64,000 bases of DNA, taken from contig NZ_BOOO01000004.1 in assembly GCF_016863275.1 (NCBI RefSeq), positions 248,001 to 312,000 of the forward strand. The letters run 5' to 3'. Of the stretch, positions 25,868 to 36,919 are shown piece after piece; the stretch's first letter is position 1, and the number at the start of each line of letters is the position of its first letter. The notes under the pieces are model-generated. The model was not told the origin of the DNA. It searched no databases and saw nothing but the letters and a program-made list of their open reading frames with translations. The stretch comes from Planotetraspora mira (GTDB lineage: Bacteria > Actinomycetota > Actinomycetes > Streptosporangiales > Streptosporangiaceae). Position numbers and translations under genes: made by a program.

Positions 25868-27406
25868 GTGAGCGAAACGCGGTATGCCCTGAACGGCATG
25901 GTCTCCACCGTCGACCATCTGGCGTCCTCCGCCGGGGTGTCCGTCCTGGAGCGGGGGGGCAACGCGGTGGACGCCGCGATCGCGGCCAACGCGGTGCTCG
26001 CCGTCACGTCCCCGCACCTGTGCGGACTCGGCGGCGACCTGTTCGCTCTCGTCCACGACGGATCCGCCACCACCGCGCTCAACGCGTCGGGCAGGTCGGG
26101 TTCGGGCGCCGATCCTGACCGGCTTCGCGCCGAGGGCCTGGACCGCATGCCGCACCTCTACGACATCCGGTCGGTGCCGGTGCCCGGCTGCGTCGACGGC
26201 TGGTCGGCCCTGCACGAGCGCTTCGGACGGCTCCCGCTCGCCGATCTGCTCGCCCCGGCGATCCGGCATGCCGCGGCGGGCTTCCCCGCCTCGCCGCTGC
26301 TGGCACCAGGCGGCGAGTTCATCGGCTCACTCCCCGGAGCGGGCGACTTCGCCTCGGCCAGGCGCGCCGGCGACATCATCCGCCGCCCGGGCGTCGCGCG
26401 GACACTCGAGGCGATCGCCTCGGGCGGCCGGGCCGCCTTCTACGAGGGCGAGTTCGGCGAGGGCCTGCTCACGCTCGGCGCCGGCGAGTACGTCCCCGAG
26501 GACCTGGCCCGGCCGAACGCCGACTGGGTGGACCCCATCCAGGCGGAGGCCTTCGGTCACCGGATCTGGACCGTCCCGCCGAACTCGCAGGGTTACCTGC
26601 TGCTGCTCTCCCTGGCGATCCTCGACAAGCTCGACCTGCCCGACGACCCCGGTGACCCCCGATGGGCGCACCTCCTCGTCGAGTCGGCCCGCGCGGCCGG
26701 CCACGACCGGCTGGACGTGCTCCACGAGGGCGCCGTCGCGCCCCTGGGCTCGGCCGACGCCAGGCGCGCGATGATCGATCCCGAACGGCGCTCGCCGTTC
26801 GTCGACCACACGGCTCCGGGCGACACCACCTACCTGTGCGCCGTGGACGGCGACGGGATGGGCGTCTCCCTCATCCAGTCGAACGCGGCGGGCTTCGGCA
26901 GCCTGCTCTTCGAACCGAGCACCGGCATCAACCTGCACAACCGCGGCATCGGCTTCTCGCTCACGCCCGATCACCCCGCCGAGTACGGCCCGCGCAGGCG
27001 GCCGCCCCACACGCTCTCCCCCGCGCTGATCACGCGCCAGGACGGCTCGCTGCGGTCGGTCGTCGGCACCATGGGCGGCGACGCCCAGCCGCAGATCCTG
27101 CTGCAACTGATCACCCGGCTCCTGCATCACGACCAGGCCCCGGGACAGGTCATCGACGCCCCGCGGTGGGCGCTCGGCGTGAGCGGCGCCGACACGGGCT
27201 TCGACACCTGGCGGCAGGAGGCCGTCGTCGAGGTCGAGGACGGCGCGCCGTGGTCCGACGGCCTGCGCGAGCGCGGCCACCCGGTCACGGCCGTCGAGTA
27301 CGGCTCCAACTTCGGCCACGCCCACCTGATCGACGTCCTGCCCTCGGGTGTGCTCGCGGGAGCCGCCGACCCCCGTGCGCTGATCGGCGCCGCTCTCGGT
27401 CGCTAG
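25868..27406 (+). CDS. gamma-glutamyltransferase-family protein
   Basis: A 512-aa protein from GTG 25868. The N-terminus ASSAGVSVLERGGNAVDAAI and LCGLGGDLF are typical of the GGT large subunit. GDTTYLCAVDGDG carries the probable autocatalytic and nucleophilic Thr320. There is no signal peptide, so it may be a cytoplasmic acylase-like member rather than a periplasmic enzyme. It is divergent from the HAD gene. Activity on glutathione or on beta-lactam-like amides cannot be decided. Confidence 0.88.
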   Translation: MSETRYALNGMVSTVDHLASSAGVSVLERGGNAVDAAIAANAVLAVTSPHLCGLGGDLFALVHDGSATTALNASGRSGSGADPDRLRAEGLDRMPHLYDIRSVPVPGCVDGWSALHERFGRLPLADLLAPAIRHAAAGFPASPLLAPGGEFIGSLPGAGDFASARRAGDIIRRPGVARTLEAIASGGRAAFYEGEFGEGLLTLGAGEYVPEDLARPNADWVDPIQAEAFGHRIWTVPPNSQGYLLLLSLAILDKLDLPDDPGDPRWAHLLVESARAAGHDRLDVLHEGAVAPLGSADARRAMIDPERRSPFVDHTAPGDTTYLCAVDGDGMGVSLIQSNAAGFGSLLFEPSTGINLHNRGIGFSLTPDHPAEYGPRRRPPHTLSPALITRQDGSLRSVVGTMGGDAQPQILLQLITRLLHHDQAPGQVIDAPRWALGVSGADTGFDTWRQEAVVEVEDGAPWSDGLRERGHPVTAVEYGSNFGHAHLIDVLPSGVLAGAADPRALIGAALGR

Positions 27407-27437
27407 TGCGCCCGTCCCTGACCGTCCATCCCGCCCA

Positions 27438-27557
27438 CTGGAGGTCCGCCGTCTCCCCAAGCGCCTTGCGCAGGAGATCGTCGAGGAACGAGGGCACTCC
27501 CTGGGTAACTCACAGCGCCGACATGCAGTGATTTCGGCCATATTCGGACACGCCTAG
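27438..27557 (+). other. coding-like fragment without start codon
   Basis: In the frame ending at TAG 27555 the DNA reads VRRLPKRLAQEIVEERGHSL, then NSQRRHAVISAIFGHA, which looks like a protein C-terminus. No ATG or GTG lies upstream before the gamma-glutamyltransferase stop; CTG 27438 is the only near-start. It could be a gene remnant or a very short gene. I do not recognise it. Confidence 0.25.
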
Positions 27558-27615
27558 AACGCACCCGGCCCGGAATGTCATGGCCGAGGGCGGGACCCCG
27601 CTTCCGGGACTTCTC

Positions 27616-31503
<3,888 letters not shown>

Positions 31504-31575
31504 TCCAGGCTCAAGGATAGGCACCCGCCCCCACGGTTCCGCCAGCCGATTTTTCCGGGGCCCGGCGGGCGGCGC

Positions 31576-32319
31576 CTAGGAACGCGGCGGCTGGTACTTG
31601 TAGCCGACGTTCCGCACCGTCACGATCCGCCCGGCGTGCGGGCCCAGCTTGCGCCGGAGCCGGAGGACGTGCACGTCGACGGTTCTGGCGCCCTCGTCGC
31701 CGTACCTGTCCCAGATGGCGGCCATCAGCTGCCGACGGTTGAAGACCCGGCCCGGCGCCGAGCACAGGTAGTCGAGCAGCTCGAACTCGCGGTAGGTGAG
31801 GTCGATCTCCACACCGTCCACCCGGACCACGCGGGAGGCCCGGTCCACGACGAGCTCCTCCACCGGTGCGGACGCCCGGCCATGGCGGGAGGCGTGGCCT
31901 CCGCGATCGGGGTGCGCCACGAGGCCGGGGGCGGCTCCGGCCCCACGTGCGGCCCTCGCCGGCCTGTCGGCGCCGGACGCCTCGGAGCCTTCATGGACCT
32001 CCGCGACTCCCGTGGCGGCGCTCTGGAACGCCGCGAGGCCCTCCGGCAGCTCGGCTTCCTGGACCAGTGCGATCCCGTGGGGCCACTTCACGTCCTGGGC
32101 CCGCTCCGCGCCCCCCTCCGGCAGGGTGACCCCCTGCGGGAGCCGGAGACCCCGGGCGGACCGCGATCCGCCGTCCAGCGGGACCACGTAACCGACGATC
32201 ACGAGCGCGGCGTCCGCCCCGGGCATGGGCAGCACGCTGAGCACGGTCCCCTCGTCGGGGGGTGAGGGGTCGTAGCCGGGCTCACGCCGGCGCGCGACGA
32301 AATCAATGACATGTGACAT
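31576..32319 (-). CDS. winged-helix (OmpR-C type) transcriptional regulator without receiver
   Basis: A 247-aa protein. ATG 32319 has AAGGAG 10 bp upstream. The C-terminal 95 residues are a trans-reg-C winged helix with LTYREFELLDYLCSAPGRVF, RQLMAAIWD and TVDVHVLRLRRKLG. The N-terminal 140 residues contain a hydrophobic beta-strand-like start (TVLSVLPMPGADAALVIVGY) but no response-regulator Asp pocket. It therefore does not look like a two-component partner. It is separated from ppgK by an AT-rich region with an inverted repeat. Confidence 0.85.
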   Translation of the reverse strand: MSHVIDFVARRREPGYDPSPPDEGTVLSVLPMPGADAALVIVGYVVPLDGGSRSARGLRLPQGVTLPEGGAERAQDVKWPHGIALVQEAELPEGLAAFQSAATGVAEVHEGSEASGADRPARAARGAGAAPGLVAHPDRGGHASRHGRASAPVEELVVDRASRVVRVDGVEIDLTYREFELLDYLCSAPGRVFNRRQLMAAIWDRYGDEGARTVDVHVLRLRRKLGPHAGRIVTVRNVGYKYQPPRS

Positions 32320-32456
32320 TTCGTGGTTTCTCCTTGCCTGAAGCATTTCCGGATGGGGTGATCCCGGCGATCAACAGGCGGCGCCGCAGACGCGGAGCAG
32401 GTCGATGTGACGACGCTCGGTCAGTCTTCGCCATGAAGCCATGAAGGCATCGTGAC

Positions 32457-32501
32457 ACGAGTATTCCATGCTTTTCAAGTAGGGATTAAGGTAATACTCG
32501 T
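32457..32501. repeat. long inverted repeat in AT-rich spacer
   Basis: ACGAGTATT at 32457-32465 and AATACTCGT at 32493-32501 are perfect 9-bp arms with a 27-bp AT-rich centre. It sits just after the ppgK stop and about 140 bp before the winged-helix gene start, so it could be an operator or a weak terminator. Confidence 0.4.
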
Positions 32502-32502
32502 C

Positions 32503-33228
32503 TCACCGGTCGACAGCGGTCATGGCCGCTCCGATGATGCCCGCCTCGTTGCGCAGCACGGCGGGCACGACCGGCGTGTCACCGAGGTCGATCAGCGGAA
32601 GGAACCTGTCGGCCTTCTTGCTGACGCCGCCGCCGATGATGATCAGGGAGGGCCAGAGCAGGTCGCGCATGTGCACCAGGTACTCCTGAACGTGCTCGGC
32701 CCACTTCTCCCAGCTCAGGTCGTGCTTCTCGCGCACATGGTCGGAGGCCCGGTGTTCGGCCTCCTTGCCGCGGATCTCGACGTGCCCGAACTCCGTGTTG
32801 GGCACCAGTCGCCCACCGGTGAACAGAGCACTGCCGATGCCGGTGCCGAAGGTCAGCATGAGCACCGCGCCGGCACGGTCACGGCCCGCACCGAAGGCGA
32901 CCTCGGCGACGCCCGCCGCGTCGGCGTCGTTGAGCAGGGCGGCTCCGGCGCCGAACAACTCCTCGCCCTTGACGCCGATCCACGATCGGTCGACGTTGGC
33001 CGCGGTCCTGATGACGCCGTTCAGCACGACGCCGGGGAAGGTCACCCCCACGGGCCCCGTCCACGAGAAGTGGTCGATGATCTCCCGCACGACCGTCGCG
33101 ACCGCCGCGGGCGTGGACGGCTCCGGCGTCGGTATGCGCAACCGCTCCCGCGTGAGCTCGCCCGCCACCGTGTCCACAGTGGCGCCCTTGATCCCCGAGC
33201 CGCCGATATCTATGCCCAGCGCTTCCAT
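32503..33228 (-). CDS. ppgK: polyphosphate glucokinase
   Basis: A 241-aa ROK-family kinase. ATG 33228 has GGAGG close upstream. It shows the phosphate-binding [12 protein letters not shown] at residues 4-15, LNDADAAG with the catalytic Asp, and [12 protein letters not shown]. The [13 protein letters not shown] stretch is typical of PPGK, which phosphorylates glucose with polyphosphate or ATP. It acts in the cytoplasm and feeds glycolysis. Length and motifs match the actinobacterial enzyme. Confidence 0.95.
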   Translation of the reverse strand: MEALGIDIGGSGIKGATVDTVAGELTRERLRIPTPEPSTPAAVATVVREIIDHFSWTGPVGVTFPGVVLNGVIRTAANVDRSWIGVKGEELFGAGAALLNDADAAGVAEVAFGAGRDRAGAVLMLTFGTGIGSALFTGGRLVPNTEFGHVEIRGKEAEHRASDHVREKHDLSWEKWAEHVQEYLVHMRDLLWPSLIIIGGGVSKKADRFLPLIDLGDTPVVPAVLRNEAGIIGAAMTAVDR

Positions 33229-33372
33229 GGCTTCCTCCAGAGTCCGCCGATCAACGCTACCCGTACAGAGAGGTCGTAAGCATGGCCGTACGGGCGGGGT
33301 GATCACTCAGCGTGTCGCGGACGGGGACACGGGGTAGCGAGGTAGGTAGAAATCGCTACAAAGGGGGACAAA

Positions 33373-33669
33373 ATGATCCGCCAGCTTCACCGAATGGGCG
33401 TCCGCTCCAGCATGATGTACACGGCCGGCATCGCGTCGATCGGCCTGACGGCCGCCTCCTGGTTCCTGTCGAAGAACTACGAGTCGGCGGGCATGGACCG
33501 TGCGGACCGCTGGGGCCTGTTCGTGGGCGAGTGGGCCCCGACGTTCTTCGCGATGGGCGTGGCCCTTCGCATGGAGGAGATGCACGCCGAGAAGGGGCGC
33601 GTGACGGAGGAATGGGAGGACCCCAACATGGAACGGGGAATCCGCATGCCCTCCCGCGCGGGCGTCTAG
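33373..33669 (+). CDS. small conserved membrane protein
   Basis: A 98-aa protein with GGGGG 8 bp before ATG 33373. It has a hydrophobic segment at about residues 16-33 and a second at about 50-65. Charged, Glu- and Arg-rich ends follow (EWEDPNMERG). I do not recognise the function. Its 3' end overlaps the start of the following P-loop kinase-like gene, so the two may be co-translated. Confidence 0.7.
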   Translation: MIRQLHRMGVRSSMMYTAGIASIGLTAASWFLSKNYESAGMDRADRWGLFVGEWAPTFFAMGVALRMEEMHAEKGRVTEEWEDPNMERGIRMPSRAGV

Positions 33670-34214
33670 CCGACGGGCACGCGGCGGGCGAGGTCGCCGC
33701 CTGGCTGCGCGGCCGTCCCGCACGGGCGCGCACGACCCGTGTCCTCGCCGTCGAAGGGCGATCGGGAGCGGGCAAGTCCACCTTCGCCGCCGCCGTCGCC
33801 GCGGAACTCGGCGCTCCGGTGATCCGGATGGACGACCTCTACGACGGCTGGGACGGCCTGCTCGCCGGAGTGGACGCCCTGCTGGATTGGGTGCTCCGGC
33901 CCCTCGCCGCCGGCCGGCCCGCACGGTGGCGGCGATACGACTGGGAGCGGAGCGAGTATGCGGAATGGCATGAGGCCCCGCCCGCCGCCGCTCTCATCGT
34001 GGAAGGCGTCGGATCCGGCGCCCGCCAGGCCGCGCCCCACCTCAGCGGGCTCGTGTGGCTGGAGGCGGGCGCGGGCGTGCGCCGGGCCAGGGCGCTGGCA
34101 CGCGACGGGGACGTCTACGCACCGCACTGGCTGCGCTGGGCACGCCAGGAAGACCGGTACTACGCCGCCCATGACGTGCGCGCCCGCGCCGACCTGACCG
34201 TCACCACCGGCTGA
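33612..34214 (+). CDS. uridine kinase-like P-loop protein
   Basis: About 200 aa. The P-loop is AVEGRSGAGKST, followed by VIRMDDLYDGWDGL, the substrate-side motif of uridine/cytidine-kinase-like proteins, and LIVEGVGSG and RYYAAHDVRA. ATG 33612 overlaps the preceding gene by 58 bp; the ribosome site is close and the exact start is uncertain. It probably phosphorylates a nucleoside or related small molecule. Confidence 0.8.
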   Translation: MGGPQHGTGNPHALPRGRLADGHAAGEVAAWLRGRPARARTTRVLAVEGRSGAGKSTFAAAVAAELGAPVIRMDDLYDGWDGLLAGVDALLDWVLRPLAAGRPARWRRYDWERSEYAEWHEAPPAAALIVEGVGSGARQAAPHLSGLVWLEAGAGVRRARALARDGDVYAPHWLRWARQEDRYYAAHDVRARADLTVTTG

Positions 34215-34363
34215 CCCCCGGCCGCCGTCACCCCGGGCCTGCCCGCCGCCACAGGCCGGGCACCACAGGCTCGCCACCACAGGCCCGCCGCCACAAGCAG
34301 GGCGGCCCGGCGCGCGGGCCCGCGGAACCGCGGGAGACCGGACGGCGGAGTTAGGCTCCTCAG

Positions 34364-34807
34364 GTGACCGATCTCGCGGAATTCGCCGGCCTCGTCTCCG
34401 GTGACCACGGCCTCTGCGTGGTCTCGACCCTGCGTCCCGACGGAGGCATCCGCTCCTCCGTGGTCAATGCGGGGGTCCTCGACCATCCGGCCACCGGCCA
34501 GTCGGTGGTCGGGTTCGTCGCGCGGGGAACGGCCCGCAAACTGGCCGACATGCGCGCTAGGCCGCAGGCCACCATCGTGGTGCGCAGCGGCTGGCAGTGG
34601 ACGGCCGCAGAGGGTGGGATCGACCTGGCCGGCCCCGACGACCCGCTCGAGGGGCTCGACGCGGAGGGCCTCCGGCTTCTGCTCAGGAACATCTTCAAAG
34701 CCGCGGGCGGCACCCACGACGACTGGGACGACTACGACCGGGTGATGGCCGCGGAGCGGCGCACCGCCGTCCTGCTCACCCCTCGGCGGGTGTACTCCAA
34801 CCCCTGA
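34364..34807 (+). CDS. PPOX-class F420-dependent protein
   Basis: A 147-aa split-barrel protein of the pyridoxamine 5'-phosphate oxidase-like class, from GTG 34364. It shows VVSTLRPDGGIRSSVVNAG at the start and VVGFVARGTARKLADMR, which in this class binds flavin or F420. It probably catalyses an F420-dependent reduction. The upstream 34215-34363 contains imperfect short repeats of CCGCCACAGG. Confidence 0.85.
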   Translation: MTDLAEFAGLVSGDHGLCVVSTLRPDGGIRSSVVNAGVLDHPATGQSVVGFVARGTARKLADMRARPQATIVVRSGWQWTAAEGGIDLAGPDDPLEGLDAEGLRLLLRNIFKAAGGTHDDWDDYDRVMAAERRTAVLLTPRRVYSNP

Positions 34808-34949
34808 CCCGTAGGGGAACCCTCGATCGAAACAGATGCCCGCAGTGGCCGAACGGCCCTGGCACTCGGGGACCTCCGCCTCCTGTGCGGAGCGCCGCTC
34901 TCCGGTGGAATGGGAGGCGTGGCCGCGTCGCGGACGTGAGGGGCTGATC

Positions 34950-35645
34950 ATGCACATGAAGGTGCGGGACGTCATGTCCAGGCAGATCGTGTCCGTCAAC
35001 GGCTGCACGCCGTTCAGGGACGTCGCCGAGGTGCTGCACACCCACGGCGTGAGCGCCGTACCGGTGGTCGACGGCGAGGGCCACGTGCTCGGCGTCGTCT
35101 CGGAGGCCGATCTGCTCCGCAAGGAGGAGTTCAGGGAGCAGTTCTACGGCGAGGGCTACCGTCCTCCCCTGCGTGTGCGGCTCCGTGAGCGCATCGGCTC
35201 GCCCGGCAGGAGTCCCGCGGTGAAGGCCCGGGGCGAGACCGCCGCCCAGTTGATGACGGCGCCCGCCATCACGGCCAGGCCGTACACCAGCGCCGTGAGC
35301 GCGGCCCGGCTCATGAGCGAGCACGGCGTCAAGCGGCTGCCCGTGGTCGACGACGAGGGACGGCTCGAGGGCGTGGTCAGCCGTACCGACCTGCTCAAGA
35401 CGATCGTCAGGAGCGACGAGGAGGTGGCCCGCGAGATCCGTGACGACATCGTCGAGGGCGCCCTGTGGGCGGACACCTCGCACGTCCGCGTGTCGGTGGC
35501 CGACGCCGTGGTCACGCTCAGCGGCACGATGCCCCTGCGGGGCGACGTCCTGACGCTCGTACGGATGACCGAACGCGTCAACGGCGTGGTCGACGTGGTC
35601 GACAGGATGGACTGGGAGCGTGACGACACGCCCGAGGACGGGTGA
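34950..35645 (+). CDS. CBS-domain pair plus BON domain protein
   Basis: A 231-aa protein. ATG 34950 has GAGGGG about 6 bp upstream; ATG 34956 is possible. Two CBS domains (about 5-60 and 92-145) carry VSAVPVVDGEGHVLGVVSEADLL-type and VKRLPVVDDEGRL motifs. The last 70 residues are a BON-like domain (VSVADAVVTLSGTM). CBS pairs sense adenosine ligands. The start codon lies in TGATCATGCACA, identical to the core of the 52-bp repeats. Universal stress and DUF1876 genes lie next door. Confidence 0.9.
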   Translation: MHMKVRDVMSRQIVSVNGCTPFRDVAEVLHTHGVSAVPVVDGEGHVLGVVSEADLLRKEEFREQFYGEGYRPPLRVRLRERIGSPGRSPAVKARGETAAQLMTAPAITARPYTSAVSAARLMSEHGVKRLPVVDDEGRLEGVVSRTDLLKTIVRSDEEVAREIRDDIVEGALWADTSHVRVSVADAVVTLSGTMPLRGDVLTLVRMTERVNGVVDVVDRMDWERDDTPEDG

Positions 35646-35655
35646 CGACCGCCGC

Positions 35656-36501
35656 TCAGGGGCGGACCACGGCCACCGGGCACTGGGCGTGATGCAGGAC
35701 CGCCCGGCTGACCGATCCCAGCATCACCGACCCGAGGGCGCCTCGGCCGTGTGAGCCCACCACGAGCAGGTCCGCGGCCTTGGACGCGTCGGTCAGCGCG
35801 TCGACGGGGTGTCCGCACACGACGTCCTCCAGCATCGTCACCTCGGACCGCCGCCGCCAGGGGGCGAGCTTCTCCGCCGCCACCCGGTGCTGGGCCTCGC
35901 GCACCCCGTCGATGTCGTATGTGATCTCGGGGGCGAGCGCGTGGACGGGAAGCTGCCACGCGTAGACCGCCCGGAGCACGCTGCCGCGGAAGCGGGCCTG
36001 CGCGACGGCGTACTCGATCGCGGCCTCGCATTCGGCCGAGTCGTCGATGCCGACGACCACTTCGCCGTGCGTGTCCCTCCATCCGGGGCGCACGACGACG
36101 ACCGGGCCGTGCGTCTGGCCGGCCACATGGGTGCTGACCGAGCCGATCAGGATTCCGGCGAACCCGCCGAGGCCTCTCGTGCCGAGCACGATCTCGGCCG
36201 CTTCCTTGGCCTTGTCACGAAGGATCTTGGCGGGCAGCCCCTCGATGATCTCGATGCTGACCGTCACGTCGGGCTGGCGCTTGTTCGCCGCCGCCTCCGC
36301 CTCGGCCAGCGCCCGCTCGGCGTGCAGCGTCAAGGGGTCGCCCGCGGTGGTGGGGAACTTCACGATGCCGTACGCCCAGCGATCGACGACGTACACAAGG
36401 CGCAACGGGCGTCCCTGCCGGACGGCGTCGTCCGCCGCCCATTCCACGGCTGCCAGCGCGGCGGCCGAGCCGTCGGTGCCGACGATGATCGGATCGGGCA
36501 T
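35656..36501 (-). CDS. universal stress protein, tandem UspA domains
   Basis: A 281-aa protein with two UspA domains. ATG 36501 follows an AGGAAG-type ribosome site; a start at 36519 is also possible. The first domain begins IIVGTDGSAAALAAVEWA and ends VLGTRGLGGFAGILIGSVS; the second has VVGSHGRGALGSVMLGSVS, both with the ATP-binding G-x2-G-x9-G-(S/T) pattern. It converges on the CBS gene with a 10-bp gap. Dormancy or stress induction is likely but not shown. Confidence 0.92.
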   Translation of the reverse strand: MPDPIIVGTDGSAAALAAVEWAADDAVRQGRPLRLVYVVDRWAYGIVKFPTTAGDPLTLHAERALAEAEAAANKRQPDVTVSIEIIEGLPAKILRDKAKEAAEIVLGTRGLGGFAGILIGSVSTHVAGQTHGPVVVVRPGWRDTHGEVVVGIDDSAECEAAIEYAVAQARFRGSVLRAVYAWQLPVHALAPEITYDIDGVREAQHRVAAEKLAPWRRRSEVTMLEDVVCGHPVDALTDASKAADLLVVGSHGRGALGSVMLGSVSRAVLHHAQCPVAVVRP

Positions 36502-36623
36502 GGGCTTTCCTTCCTTCATCGGGCGTTGCCGCGCGGTTCCCGGCCGGCCGGCGTCGCAGGAGGCCGAAAGTCCCTTCCGGCCGCGATTCCCCTGGGGGGA
36601 TGCTGGAGCGGGAGGTGTTCGTC

Positions 36624-36893
36624 ATGGAAACCAAACGATGGACGGTGGAGGTCTTCCTGACCGAGGACGAGAGCGACAACGTCACCAGCGCGACCGCGGT
36701 GCTGTACACCGACGCGGGACGCAGGCACGAGAGCGTCGCCCACGCCCGCCGCAATCCCACGGACCGCCCGGTGCCGGAGATCGGCGACGAACTGGCCGTC
36801 GGCCGGGCGTTGTCGGATCTGGCGGCCAAGCTGATCGGCGACGGGGCCGAGGACGTCGCCCAGTTGGCCGGATCGGCGCGCGAGCGGCGCTGA
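36624..36893 (+). CDS. DUF1876 domain protein
   Basis: An 89-aa protein. ATG 36624 is preceded by GGAGG at 8 bp. The sequence begins ETKRWTVEVFLTEDESDN and contains HARRNPTDRPVPEIGDELA, the usual DUF1876 pattern, a dsRNA-binding-like fold of unknown job. The family often lies near universal stress and CBS genes in actinobacteria, as here. Confidence 0.9.
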   Translation: METKRWTVEVFLTEDESDNVTSATAVLYTDAGRRHESVAHARRNPTDRPVPEIGDELAVGRALSDLAAKLIGDGAEDVAQLAGSARERR

Positions 36894-36919
36894 CGGCGTC
36901 CCGGTCACGGGCCACGCGC

